Source: Roseomonas sp. KE2513 (lineage in GTDB: Bacteria; Pseudomonadota; Alphaproteobacteria; Acetobacterales; Acetobacteraceae). From it: 64,000 nucleotides of DNA. The first letter of the stretch is position 1, and each line of letters begins with the position of its first letter. The stretch is from the NCBI RefSeq assembly GCF_016107305.1, contig NZ_RCVR01000011.1:62001-126000 (forward strand), given 5' to 3'. A program made the position numbers and the translations under genes. The notes beneath the pieces were generated by a model. That model was not told where the DNA came from and did no database searches. It worked only from the letters and a program-made list of their open reading frames with translations. Positions 1-8,007 of this stretch are shown here, piece after piece.

Positions 1-1
1 C

Positions 2-1096
2 CTTCTCGGCCGCGCCGGCACCGCCGCCACGCTGGCCGCGACAGCCACCGCACCCGCCCTCGCCCAGCCCGCTGTCACGCAATCGGCGCAGCCGACCCTC
101 CGCTGGCGCCTGACCTCGTCCTACCCACGCTCGCTCGACTGCATCTACGGCGCGGGCGAGGTCTTCGCGCGCGTGGTCTCCGAATTGACGGACGACCGCT
201 TCCAGATCCGCGTCTTCTCCGCCGGGGAGATCACTCCGCCGCTCCAGGCGCTCGACGCCGTGCAGTCCGGCAGCATCGAGTGCTGCCACACCACGAGCTT
301 CCTCTACACCGGCAAGAACGAGGCCTTCGCCTTCGCAACCGGCTTGCCCTTCGGCCTCAACACGCGCCAGCAGAATGCCTGGATGTACGAGGGCGGCGGC
401 ATCGACCTGATGAACGAGGTCCACCGCAAGTTCAACGTCCTCGGCATGCCGCTCGGCGCCACCGGCGCGCAGATGGGCGGCTGGTTCCGCAAGGCCCTCG
501 GCCCGGCGACCGACCTCAACGGCCTGAAAATGCGCATCGGCGGCCTCGCGGGCCAGGTGCTCTCGAAGCTCGGCGGCGTGCCCCAGCAGCTCGGCGCTGG
601 CGACCTCTACCCCTCGCTCGAGCGCGGGACGATCGACGCTGCGGAATGGCTCGGCCCCTATGACGACGAGAAGCTCGGCTTCGTCCGCGTCGCGCCCTTC
701 TACCACTATCCCGCCTGGTGGGAGGGCGGCGCCTCCACCTACTTCTACGTCAACCTCGACCAGTGGAACGCCCTGCCCAAGTCCTACCAGGCCGCCATCC
801 GCGCCGGCTGCGCCGAGGCGACGCACTGGATGGTCGCGCGCTACGACATCCGCAACCCGGACAGCCTCCGCCGCCTCGTCGCCCAGGGCGCGAAGCTCAC
901 GCCCTTCTCGCGCGATATGATGGACGGCTGCCTCCGCACCTGGCTCGACATCGAGAAGGACCTGGTGGCGAAGAACCCCGACTTCGCGAAGATCCACGAG
1001 AGCTGGTCGAAGCACCGCGACGACATGCGGATCTGGCATCGGGTCTCGGAGTTGAGCTTCGACAACTACGTCGCGCAGGCTTCCGCGCGCCGGTAA
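2..1096 (+). CDS. TRAP transporter substrate-binding protein (DctP/TakP type), 5' end missing
   Basis: Periplasmic solute receptor of a tripartite ATP-independent transporter; it would deliver a carboxylate such as a keto acid to DctQM-type membrane subunits, which are not in the window. The reading frame is open from base 2, so the start lies upstream. The first visible residues (LLGRAGTAATLAA... then ALAQP) look like the end of a Tat/Sec signal peptide cut near AQ. Body motifs fit the TakP subgroup of DctP: DLNGLKMRIGG, the 'AAEWLGPYDDEKLGF' segment and a Trp-rich PAWWEGG stretch, followed by the YDIRNP helix. The gene ends convergently with the TelA gene. Family is fairly certain; the ligand is unknown. 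Confidence 0.85.
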   Translation, partial: LLGRAGTAATLAATATAPALAQPAVTQSAQPTLRWRLTSSYPRSLDCIYGAGEVFARVVSELTDDRFQIRVFSAGEITPPLQALDAVQSGSIECCHTTSFLYTGKNEAFAFATGLPFGLNTRQQNAWMYEGGGIDLMNEVHRKFNVLGMPLGATGAQMGGWFRKALGPATDLNGLKMRIGGLAGQVLSKLGGVPQQLGAGDLYPSLERGTIDAAEWLGPYDDEKLGFVRVAPFYHYPAWWEGGASTYFYVNLDQWNALPKSYQAAIRAGCAEATHWMVARYDIRNPDSLRRLVAQGAKLTPFSRDMMDGCLRTWLDIEKDLVAKNPDFAKIHESWSKHRDDMRIWHRVSELSFDNYVAQASARR

Positions 1097-1106
1097 GCGA
1101 AAGGCC

Positions 1107-1125
1107 GGGGAAGGCATCCCTCCCC
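1107..1125. terminator. Candidate hairpin between convergent genes
   Basis: GGGGAAGG and CCCTCCCC can pair around a 3-base CAT loop with one A-C mismatch, 11 bases after the TRAP stop codon and 29 bases before the stop of the opposing TelA gene. There is no T-run, so this is only a plausible terminator by position and shape. Confidence 0.3.
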
Positions 1126-1153
1126 CAGCCCGTTCATTCTGCCGAGGCGGCGC

Positions 1154-2209
1154 TCAGCCCCGCTTCGGTGGCGTCGCGCGCGCGGCGGTCAGCGCGCGCC
1201 GGATCTCCGCCTCCGCCTCGCCCAGCGCCTTCGTCGCGGCGACCCGCCGCTCGCGCCCCTCCTGCGCGATACGAAGCGAATCCTCGATGGTTGAGACGAG
1301 CGCCACATTCGCCTTCTGCACCGCGTCCAGGTCCACGACGCCGCGCTCGATCTCCGTCCGCACCTCCACATTGGCCCGGCGGAGCCCCTCGGCATTGGCG
1401 GTCAGCAACTCGTTCGTCAGGTCGGTCGCAGCCTTCACTGCCGCCCCTGCCTCCCGCATCCGCTGCAGCGCCAGTGCCTGGGCAAGCTGCGTGCGCCACA
1501 GCGGCACCGTATTGGCCAGCACCGAGTGGATCCGCCCGGCGAGCGCCTTGTCGTTCTCCTGTATCAGCCGGATCGAGGGCAGCGCCTGCATCGCCACTTG
1601 CCGCGTCAGCCGGAGGTCGTGCACGCGGCGATCGAGATCTTCCCGTGCCGCGCGCAGGTCGCGCAGCCGCTGGGGCGCGATGGGATCGGCGGGATCCATC
1701 GCGGCCTTCTCCGCGGCGGGGATCGCCTCCTGGTCCGTACGCGCCAGCACCGCCTCGCCGGCCGCCACATGGTCAGCCAGGGCATGGAACCATGTCAGCG
1801 TCGCCTCATAGAGGCGCTCAAGCCGCTCCACATCCTCCATCAGCCGCGTGCGATGAGTGTCGAGCTTGTCGCCGATCGCCTCCACCTGCCCGCGCACGCT
1901 CTCGTAGCGCTGCAGGATGGCCGTCGTCTCACTGCCGGCCCGGCCGATCAGCCGCGCGAGCAGGCCCGGCTTGGTGTCCAGCTTCGTCACGTCGAAGCCG
2001 CGCAGCGTGCCGAGCAGGCGGGAGAGCGAATCGCCGGCTTCACCGACCGCGTCGCTACGCGCGGCACCCAGCATGGCGTCCGCCGCCGCGGCCGCGCGCC
2101 CCTGCGCCTCCTGCCCGAAGCGGGTGATGCTGCCGGGGTCGTTGAGGTTGATCCGCGCCGCAAGTTCCTGGACGCCGGGCGCGGCGGGCTCCACCGAGTT
2201 GTCGCTCAC
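1154..2209 (-). CDS. TelA-family (toxic anion resistance) protein
   Basis: A 351-residue cytosolic, largely helical and charged protein of the TelA family, named after tellurite resistance; its biochemical role is not established and it often travels with XpaC-like proteins, as here. Visible family features: an early helical region ending SLSRLLGTLRGFD, a central coiled-coil-prone part with many Glu/Arg/Leu, and the conserved segment around residues 230-260 (LPSIRLIQENDKAL, then LANTVPLWRTQLAQA). The GTG start is chosen because it overlaps the stop of the upstream gene as GTGA, implying translational coupling; the frame is open further upstream but that part lies over the XpaC-like gene. Last gene of a possible eight-gene minus-strand unit. 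Confidence 0.82.
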   Translation of the reverse strand: MSDNSVEPAAPGVQELAARINLNDPGSITRFGQEAQGRAAAAADAMLGAARSDAVGEAGDSLSRLLGTLRGFDVTKLDTKPGLLARLIGRAGSETTAILQRYESVRGQVEAIGDKLDTHRTRLMEDVERLERLYEATLTWFHALADHVAAGEAVLARTDQEAIPAAEKAAMDPADPIAPQRLRDLRAAREDLDRRVHDLRLTRQVAMQALPSIRLIQENDKALAGRIHSVLANTVPLWRTQLAQALALQRMREAGAAVKAATDLTNELLTANAEGLRRANVEVRTEIERGVVDLDAVQKANVALVSTIEDSLRIAQEGRERRVAATKALGEAEAEIRRALTAARATPPKRG

Positions 2210-2967
2210 GAGATGCCCTCCTGGTGCAGACGGTCCTGCAACACCTTCACCTGGATCGCCAGCGCCTCCGTCTCGGCACCGCGCAGGTCGGCGGCGGATT
2301 GCCGCGCCGCCCGCGTGAGGTCGTCCAGCAGCTTCGGAAGCGTCTCCGGCGGTGTCGCGCCCTGCTCCAGCCGCTCCCCGATCCGCTCCAGCCCGTCGAG
2401 GCCCACCACCAGCACGCGCCGTGCCTGCCCGGCCGCGTCGGGACGCTGGGCCAGCTCCTCCAACAGCCCGCCCAGCTCCTGCGCCGGCGGAAGCAGCCGC
2501 GGATCGCTTGCGCGCAGCTTGGCCAACCGCGCCCGCATGGGGTCCAGCGCGTCCGGCGGCGGGGCGGGCCTCGGCGGCGGTGGCGGCGCGACCTCGGTCA
2601 CTCCGTCGAACAGCAGGCGCGCCCCGGCCCAGGCCATCAGCGCGAGCGCCACCGCGCCGATCGGCGCCGTATCGCCAGCAAAGCGCGCGGCGAGCCCGAT
2701 TCCCACGGCCAGGATCACGCCCGCCCGGCGGGCATCGCCCCGCCGCGCCCGGGCGAGGCGGGACATCGCGAGCCCGACACCGGCCAGCCCCGCGATGCAG
2801 CCGCCGATAAGCCGCCCTTCCCCGCCGATCAGCGCGAGGAAGAAGGCGGGCACGAAGGGGATGGCGAAGAGGGCGATCGGAACGCCGCGCAGCCCCGTCC
2901 ACCACCCGGGCAGCCGGTCATGCCCCCGATAGGGGCCGGCGGGCCTCTCGAAAGGGGGCAGGCTCAA
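2206..2967 (-). CDS. XpaC-like membrane protein (5-bromo-4-chloroindolyl phosphate hydrolysis family)
   Basis: 253 residues. The N-terminal half holds hydrophobic segments at about residues 28-48, 50-68 and 80-118, then a proline-rich linker (VAPPPPPRPAPPP) and a soluble helical C-terminal half rich in Leu/Glu/Arg. This layout, and the position immediately upstream of a TelA gene, match the XpaC family, which is poorly characterised; the phosphatase name comes from an indirect phenotype. It overlaps TelA by 4 bases (GTGA) and the small upstream gene by 4 bases, so the three are probably translated as a coupled set. Assignment rests mostly on architecture and neighbour, less on sequence motifs. 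Confidence 0.6.
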   Translation of the reverse strand: MSLPPFERPAGPYRGHDRLPGWWTGLRGVPIALFAIPFVPAFFLALIGGEGRLIGGCIAGLAGVGLAMSRLARARRGDARRAGVILAVGIGLAARFAGDTAPIGAVALALMAWAGARLLFDGVTEVAPPPPPRPAPPPDALDPMRARLAKLRASDPRLLPPAQELGGLLEELAQRPDAAGQARRVLVVGLDGLERIGERLEQGATPPETLPKLLDDLTRAARQSAADLRGAETEALAIQVKVLQDRLHQEGIS

Positions 2968-3188
2968 TCGAAAAGCTCCACCAGCACGTGGATGAAGGAG
3001 AGCAGCCCCGTAAAGCCGACGCCGGCCGCGAGGAGCGCGAAGCCGGCCAGGCGCCGCATCGGCGCCGGAAGGGTGGCGAGGGGGCCAGCAGGGCGTGGGG
3101 ATGGGATCATGTCGGGCCGAAGATCGTCCCGCGATGCCCCTGCTTCAAGCGCCTCCCGCGCGCGCCGTTCCCGCCGCCTGCGGCCCAT
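2964..3188 (-). CDS. Small single-span membrane protein, unknown function
   Basis: A 74-residue protein: the first ~30 residues are Arg/Glu-rich and probably cytosolic (MGRRRRERRAREALE), followed after a Pro-rich stretch by one hydrophobic segment at about residues 48-70 (LAGFALLAAGVGFTGLLSF). It overlaps the XpaC-like gene by 4 bases and starts only 9 bases after livM ends, so it is likely a real member of the same transcript. I do not recognise a family. Its tight coupling suggests a partner role for the XpaC/TelA pair (inference). Confidence 0.5.
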   Translation of the reverse strand: MGRRRRERRAREALEAGASRDDLRPDMIPSPRPAGPLATLPAPMRRLAGFALLAAGVGFTGLLSFIHVLVELFD

Positions 3189-3197
3189 GGTGCCCCG

Positions 3198-4190
3198 CTA
3201 GAGCTTCACCCGCAGCCACTTCGCCAGCTCCCCCACGATCCCCGCCCGGAAGGCGAGGACGCAGGCGACGAAGATGATGCCCTGGCTGATGGTCACCCAG
3301 GCGCCGAAGGGGGCGAGGTAGGTCTCCATCGCCATGACCACGCCCGCGCCGACGACGGGCCCGAAGAGGGTGCCCAGGCCGCCAAGGAGGGTCATCAGCA
3401 CCACCTCGCCCGACATCGGCCAGTTCACGTCGATAAGGGTGGCGATGTGCACCGTCAGCGCCTTCGTGCCGCCCGCGACCCCCGCAAGCCCGGCCGAGAG
3501 CACGAAGGCAAGGAGTTTGTAGTCATCGACCCGGTAGCCGAGCGAGACGGCCCGCGGCTCGTTCTCCCGGATAGCCGTCAGCACCTGGCCGAAGGGGGAA
3601 TGGATGACACGGTGGATCAGCAGGAAGCCGACGAGGAAGACGGCGGCCACGAACCAGTACATCCGCATGTCCGGCCCGAGATCGACCATCCCCAGCAGGG
3701 CGTGGCGGGGGATGCCCTGAATTCCATCCTCGCCGCGGGTGAAGGGCACCTGCACGCAGAAGAAGTAGACCATCTGCGCGAGCGCCAGCGTGATCATGGC
3801 GAAATAGATCCCGGCGCGGCGGATGGCGATCCAGCCGAACACCAGCCCCAGCCCGGCGCCCACCCCGCCGCCGATCAGCACGCAGAGTTCCGGCGAGAGC
3901 CCCCAAGTCTGCGAGGCGTAGGCCGAGGCGTAGCTGCCCATCCCGAAATAGGCCGCGTGCCCGAAGGAGAGCAGCCCGACATAGCCGATCAGCAGGTTGA
4001 AGGCGCAGGCAAACAGCGCGAAGCAGAGCAGCTTCATCAGGAACTGCGGGTAGACGAAGAAGGGCAGCACCACAATCGCCGCCAGCATCACCACCAGCGC
4101 GATGCCCTGCGCCCGGGTGAAGCCGAAGAGCCCCGATCGCGGCGCGGTGGGCGGCAGGACGTCGAGAGGGGCAGTTGTGGCGGAAGCCAT
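3198..4190 (-). CDS. livM: Branched-chain amino acid-type ABC transporter permease LivM
   Basis: Inner-membrane permease, 330 residues, with about ten hydrophobic helices. The LivM hallmark sits near residues 65-90: NLLIGYVGLLSFGHAAYFG, followed later by a charged cytosolic loop containing ENEPRAVSLGY that contacts the ATPases. It would pair with LivH to form the heterodimeric channel of a Liv/HAAT-family importer for branched-chain amino acids, amides or related compounds. It follows livH with a 3-base gap. A short N-terminal extension (about 25 residues) precedes the first helix. Substrate cannot be told from sequence. Confidence 0.93.
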   Translation of the reverse strand: MASATTAPLDVLPPTAPRSGLFGFTRAQGIALVVMLAAIVVLPFFVYPQFLMKLLCFALFACAFNLLIGYVGLLSFGHAAYFGMGSYASAYASQTWGLSPELCVLIGGGVGAGLGLVFGWIAIRRAGIYFAMITLALAQMVYFFCVQVPFTRGEDGIQGIPRHALLGMVDLGPDMRMYWFVAAVFLVGFLLIHRVIHSPFGQVLTAIRENEPRAVSLGYRVDDYKLLAFVLSAGLAGVAGGTKALTVHIATLIDVNWPMSGEVVLMTLLGGLGTLFGPVVGAGVVMAMETYLAPFGAWVTISQGIIFVACVLAFRAGIVGELAKWLRVKL

Positions 4191-4193
4191 GGC

Positions 4194-5081
4194 TCAGGCC
4201 CTTCCGAAAAGGCCGGCGGGACGTGCCAGCAGCACGATCGCCATGATGACGAAGATCACGGTGGCCGAGGCCTCGGGGTAGATCACCCGCGTCAGCCCCT
4301 CGACCAGCCCAAGGGCGAAGCCCGTGATGACCGAGCCGAGGATGGAGCCCATCCCGCCGATCACCACCACCGCGAAGACTGTGATGATGAAGTTCGATCC
4401 CATGGCAGGGTTCACCGAGTAGATCGGCGCCGCCAGCACGCCGGCCAGTGCCGCCAGGGCCACCCCCGCGGCATAGGTCAGCGTCACCATCCGCGGCACG
4501 TTCACGCCGAAGGCCTGCACCAGCGGCGCGTTCTCCGTCGCCGCCCGCAGGTAGGCGCCCAGCCGCGTCTTCTCGATCACCAGCCAGGTGGCAATGCAGA
4601 CGAAGAAGGCCGCCACCACGACCCAGAGGCGGTACTTCGGCAGCATCATGAAGCCGAGGTCCACCGGCGCCCCGGTCAGCGCCGCCGGCGGCGCATAGGG
4701 CAGGCCGGAGGAACCGAAGCTGTTGCGGAACACGCCCTCGATGATCAGGGCCAGCCCGAAGGTCAGCAGCAGCCCGTAGAGGTGGTCCATCTTGTAGAGC
4801 CGCGAGATCATCAGACGCTCCAGCACCACGCCGAAGACGCCGACGATCAGCGGAGAGAGGATCAGCGCCCCCCAGTAGGGGATGCCCGCCCAGTTGAGCA
4901 GCATCCAGGCCACGAAGGCGCCCATCATGAACTGCGCCCCATGGGCGAAGTTGATGACGTTCAGCATGCCGAAGATCACGGCCAGGCCCAGCGAGAGCAG
5001 CGCATAGAAGGCGCCGTTCACCAGCCCGAGCACGATCTGGGGGGCGGCCATCTCAAGCTGGGAAAGGAAGTCTTCGAGCAA
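4194..5081 (-). CDS. livH: Branched-chain amino acid-type ABC transporter permease LivH
   Basis: Inner-membrane permease, 295 residues, about eight helices, with LivH signatures GLVNGAFYALLSLGLAVIFG, NVINFAHGAQFMMGAF and a cytosolic ATPase-contact loop RAATENAPLVQAFGVN. Partner of LivM. The listed start is TTG; an ATG ten codons downstream (5051) begins directly before the first helix and is an equally good alternative, since neither has a strong ribosome-binding site. It is separated from the binding-protein gene upstream by 48 bases that contain a very stable hairpin (5101-5122). Confidence 0.92.
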   Translation of the reverse strand: MLEDFLSQLEMAAPQIVLGLVNGAFYALLSLGLAVIFGMLNVINFAHGAQFMMGAFVAWMLLNWAGIPYWGALILSPLIVGVFGVVLERLMISRLYKMDHLYGLLLTFGLALIIEGVFRNSFGSSGLPYAPPAALTGAPVDLGFMMLPKYRLWVVVAAFFVCIATWLVIEKTRLGAYLRAATENAPLVQAFGVNVPRMVTLTYAAGVALAALAGVLAAPIYSVNPAMGSNFIITVFAVVVIGGMGSILGSVITGFALGLVEGLTRVIYPEASATVIFVIMAIVLLARPAGLFGRA

Positions 5082-5100
5082 GGCGGGTCACCCGTTGCTG

Positions 5101-5122
5101 GCGGGGGGCCGAAGCCCCCCGC
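5101..5122 (-). promoter_or_regulatory. Intercistronic UUCG-tetraloop hairpin between binding-protein and permease genes
   Basis: A perfect 9-bp stem, GCGGGGGGC / GCCCCCCGC, closed on the minus-strand transcript by a UUCG loop with a C-G closing pair, the classic extra-stable tetraloop. It lies 7 bases after the stop of the binding-protein gene and 19 bases before livH. Such hairpins commonly protect the 3' end of the upstream message or partly terminate, giving more binding protein than permease. No T-run follows, so full termination is unlikely. Confidence 0.6.
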
Positions 5123-5129
5123 GCGGTGG

Positions 5130-6368
5130 TCATGTACGGACGAGGGAGCAGCCGCCCTCGGCCATCGGGCGGAAGGCCTCCTCAACTGGGACGGTGCGGA
5201 CGAGCTTGTAGTAGTCCCAGGGCCCCTTGCTCTCGGCCGGGGTCTTCACCTCGAAGAGGTAGGAGGGGTGTAGCTTGCGCCCGTCCTGGCGGATGGAGCC
5301 GGCACCGAAGGCGTCGTCCTCGGTCGGCATGGCCTTCATCCGCACCACCGTCTCGGCGCCGCTGGCCTTGGCCTTCTCCACGCCCATGTCGGCCACGGCC
5401 TTCAGGTAGTGCAGCGCGGCGCTGTAGCAGCCGGCCTGCCACATGGTCGGCATGGCCCCGCCCATGTCGCCCTTCACCTTGTTGGCCAGGCGCCGGGTGC
5501 GGTCGTTGAGGTCCCAGTAGTAGGTCTCGGAGAGCGAGAGGCCCTGGGCGGTCTGCAGCCCGAGGCTGTGCACGTCGCTCGCGATCATCAGCAGCACGGC
5601 CAGCTTCTGGCGCCGCGTCAGCCCGAACTCCGCCGCCTGCTTCACGCAGTTGATCGTGTCCACGCCCGCATTCGCCAGCCCCACCACCTTCGCGCGCGAC
5701 TGCTGCGCCTGGAGGAGGAAGGATGAGAAGTCGGTGGTGCCCGGGAAGGGGTGCTTCACGGAGCCGAGCACGCGCCCGCCCTGCTTGTTGATCAGTCCCG
5801 TCGTGTCGCGCTCCAGCGCGTGGCCGAAGGCGTAGTCCGCGGTGATGAAGAACCAGGTATCCCCGCCAGCCTTCACCATCGCGCCGCCGGTGGAGTTCGC
5901 CAGCATCCAGGTGTCGTAGGTCCAATGGATGGTGTTCGGGTTGCAGGCCGAGCCCGTCAGGTCCGCCGTCGCGCCGGTGGAGTTCAGCATGATGCTGTTC
6001 TTCTCCTTCACCACGCCGTGGACGGCGAGCGCGCAGGAGGAGGTGGCGACGTCGATGATGACGTTCACGCCGTCCCGGTCGATCCACTGCCGGGCGATGG
6101 TGGAGGCGAGGTCGGGCTTGTTCTGGTGGTCGCCCTGCAGCACCTCGACATTGATGCCGCGGCCGGTCACGCCGCTGTCCTGCACCGCCTGCCGCACGCA
6201 GGTGACGGAACCCGGGCCGCAGCCGTCGCGGTAGGTGCCGGACATATCCGTCAGCACGCCGATCTTGACCGTGTTGTTCGCCTGGGCGCGGGCGCTGCGG
6301 AAGGGCATCGCGCCGAGGATGGGCAGGGCTGCGGCGCCACCCAGGATGGCGCGGCGGTCGAGGGTCAT
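5130..6368 (-). CDS. ABC transporter substrate-binding protein (Liv/Peripla_BP_6 family)
   Basis: Periplasmic receptor, 412 residues. The N-terminus carries a twin-arginine signal (MTLDRRAILGGAAALP... cut after SARAQ). The mature part starts with the family's VKIGVLTDMSGTYRDGCGPGS and contains the hinge-forming segments TSSCALAVHGVVKEKN and WFFITADYAFGHALERD. This resembles the subgroup of Liv-type receptors in environmental proteobacteria whose ligands vary (amino acids, amides, aromatics), so a name such as LivK would be too specific. Placed between livF and livH in the same minus-strand operon. Confidence 0.9.
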   Translation of the reverse strand: MTLDRRAILGGAAALPILGAMPFRSARAQANNTVKIGVLTDMSGTYRDGCGPGSVTCVRQAVQDSGVTGRGINVEVLQGDHQNKPDLASTIARQWIDRDGVNVIIDVATSSCALAVHGVVKEKNSIMLNSTGATADLTGSACNPNTIHWTYDTWMLANSTGGAMVKAGGDTWFFITADYAFGHALERDTTGLINKQGGRVLGSVKHPFPGTTDFSSFLLQAQQSRAKVVGLANAGVDTINCVKQAAEFGLTRRQKLAVLLMIASDVHSLGLQTAQGLSLSETYYWDLNDRTRRLANKVKGDMGGAMPTMWQAGCYSAALHYLKAVADMGVEKAKASGAETVVRMKAMPTEDDAFGAGSIRQDGRKLHPSYLFEVKTPAESKGPWDYYKLVRTVPVEEAFRPMAEGGCSLVRT

Positions 6369-6401
6369 TCTCTTCTGTCTCCCGGTTTGGATTCTTGGTC
6401 T

Positions 6402-7130
6402 TTAGACTCCGAGATAGGCGTGCAGCCGGTCCAGGCTGCTTGCCATCTCGTGGTTGGCCACCGCGTCCACCACACGCCCGTGCTCCATCACGTAGTGACG
6501 GTCGGCGACGGTCTGGGCGAAGCGGAAGTTCTGCTCGACGAGCAGCACGGTGAAGCCGCGCTGCTTGATCTCGCGGATCATGGCGCCGATCTGCTGCACG
6601 ATGACGGGGGCCAGGCCCTCCGTGGGCTCATCCAGCAGCAGCAGCGGCGCGCCGGTGCGAAGGATGCGGGCGATGGCCAACATCTGCTGCTCGCCGCCCG
6701 AGAGCTTCGTGCCAGGGCTGTTCGCCCTCTCCTTCAGGTTTGGGAAGAGCTGGTGGATGGTCGGCACGTCCAGCCCGCCGTCCCGCACCTTGGGCGGCAG
6801 CATGAGGTTCTCAGTGACGTTGAGGCTCGCGAAGATCCCCCGCTCCTCCGGGCAGTAGCCGATGCCGGCGCGCCCGATCGCGTCCGGGCTCATCCGGATG
6901 GTCTCGCGCCCCTCGAACATGACCGAGCCCGTGCGGCGGCCGGTGAGGCCCATGATGGCCCGCAGCGTACTCGTCTTGCCCGCGCCGTTGCGCCCCAGCA
7001 GCGTCACGACCTCTCCGGGCCGGATGTCGATGGAGACGCCGTGCAGCACGTGGCTCTCGCCGTACCAGGCCTGCAGGTCGCGGATCGCCAGCAGCGCGTC
7101 GGTCTTGGTGGGCGGCAGCGCGTCAGGCAT
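6402..7130 (-). CDS. livF: Branched-chain amino acid-type ABC transporter ATP-binding protein LivF
   Basis: Cytosolic ATPase, 242 residues. Walker A GRNGAGKTS near residues 48-56, signature LSGGEQQ, Walker B LLLLDEP followed by TEGLAP, and switch region LLVEQN. The TEGLAP variant and short length are typical of LivF rather than LivG. It overlaps the end of livG by 8 bases and would form the ATPase heterodimer with it, powering the LivH/LivM channel. Confidence 0.95.
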   Translation of the reverse strand: MPDALPPTKTDALLAIRDLQAWYGESHVLHGVSIDIRPGEVVTLLGRNGAGKTSTLRAIMGLTGRRTGSVMFEGRETIRMSPDAIGRAGIGYCPEERGIFASLNVTENLMLPPKVRDGGLDVPTIHQLFPNLKERANSPGTKLSGGEQQMLAIARILRTGAPLLLLDEPTEGLAPVIVQQIGAMIREIKQRGFTVLLVEQNFRFAQTVADRHYVMEHGRVVDAVANHEMASSLDRLHAYLGV

Positions 7131-7905
7131 GGGCGGCCTCCGCGGCGCCGGAGATGCCGGGATCGGTGCCGAGATAGGCGGCGATCACCTCGGGGTTGCG
7201 CGAGACCTGCGCGTAGGGCCCCTCCGCCAGCACGCGCCCGCGCGTCAGCACGGTGATGGCGTCGCAGAGGCCCTCCACCACCTTTAGGTTGTGCTCCACC
7301 ATCAGCACCGTCCGCCCCTGGGCGACGCGGCGCACCAGCGCCACGATCCTGTCCACGTCCTCATGCGTCATGCCGGCCGTCGGCTCGTCCAGCAGCATCA
7401 GCGTGGGGTCGAGCGCGAGGGTCGTCGCGATCTCCAGCGCCCGCTTGCGGCCATAGGGCAGCGTGCCCGCGGCCGCTTCGGCATAGGTGGTCAGGCCGAC
7501 ATCGGCCAGCAGCTCGCGCGCGCGGTCGTCATAGCGGCGCAGCACGGCGTCGCTCCGCCAAAAGTCGAAGGAGCCGCCGCGCTGGCGCTGCAGCGCCACC
7601 CGCACGTTCTCCAGCACGGTGAGGTGCGGGAAGACCGCCGAGATCTGGAAGGAGCGCACGAGGCCGAGCCGCGCGACCTCCGCCGGCTTCATCCGCGTGA
7701 TCTCCCGCCCATCGTAGCGGATGGTGCCGCGGCTAGGCTGGAGGAACTTCGTCAGGAGATTGAAGCAGGTCGTCTTGCCGGCCCCGTTCGGGCCGATCAG
7801 CCCGTGGATGGTGCCGCGCCGGATGCGCAGGGAAACATCGGAGACCGCGACGAAACCGCGGAACTCCTTGGTCAGCCCTTCCGTCTCCAGGATGTAGTCC
7901 TGCAC
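7123..7905 (-). CDS. livG: Branched-chain amino acid-type ABC transporter ATP-binding protein LivG
   Basis: Cytosolic ATPase, 260 residues with the chosen start. Walker A GPNGAGKTT, the relaxed LivG signature LPYGRKRALEIA, Walker B LMLLDEPTAG, and the extended C-terminal helix ending in IAAYLGTD. I chose GTG at 7905 because a purine-rich GGGAGGGGAAGG lies just upstream and the protein then begins two residues before the first strand (ILETEGLTKEF). Upstream alternatives in frame are ATG at 7953 and TTG at 7977. It is the first gene of the Liv operon. Confidence 0.92.
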   Translation of the reverse strand: MQDYILETEGLTKEFRGFVAVSDVSLRIRRGTIHGLIGPNGAGKTTCFNLLTKFLQPSRGTIRYDGREITRMKPAEVARLGLVRSFQISAVFPHLTVLENVRVALQRQRGGSFDFWRSDAVLRRYDDRARELLADVGLTTYAEAAAGTLPYGRKRALEIATTLALDPTLMLLDEPTAGMTHEDVDRIVALVRRVAQGRTVLMVEHNLKVVEGLCDAITVLTRGRVLAEGPYAQVSRNPEVIAAYLGTDPGISGAAEAAHA

Positions 7906-8007
7906 CCGGCCTTCCCCTCCCAATTCGCCGTCTGTTGCGGCGTAGGAAAGCATGACTGCGCCGACGATTCGGCGCAAGCGCTTAGCGGAACGGCCCTGGC
8001 GGCCGGG

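Noticed and set aside
1154-2905. Apparent 583-residue fusion ahead of TelA
   Set aside because: The first ~230 residues are the XpaC-like gene read out of frame; the GTGA overlap marks the true TelA start.
2224-5273. Long plus-strand frames (325 and 761 codons) opposite xpaC and the liv genes
   Set aside because: His/Gln/Arg-rich shadow translations with no motifs; the minus-strand genes explain the region.
7958-7975. 7-bp hairpin GCGCCGA-CGAT-TCGGCGC upstream of livG
   Set aside because: Could end the transglycosylase transcript, but it is short, has no T-run and such stems are frequent by chance at this GC content.
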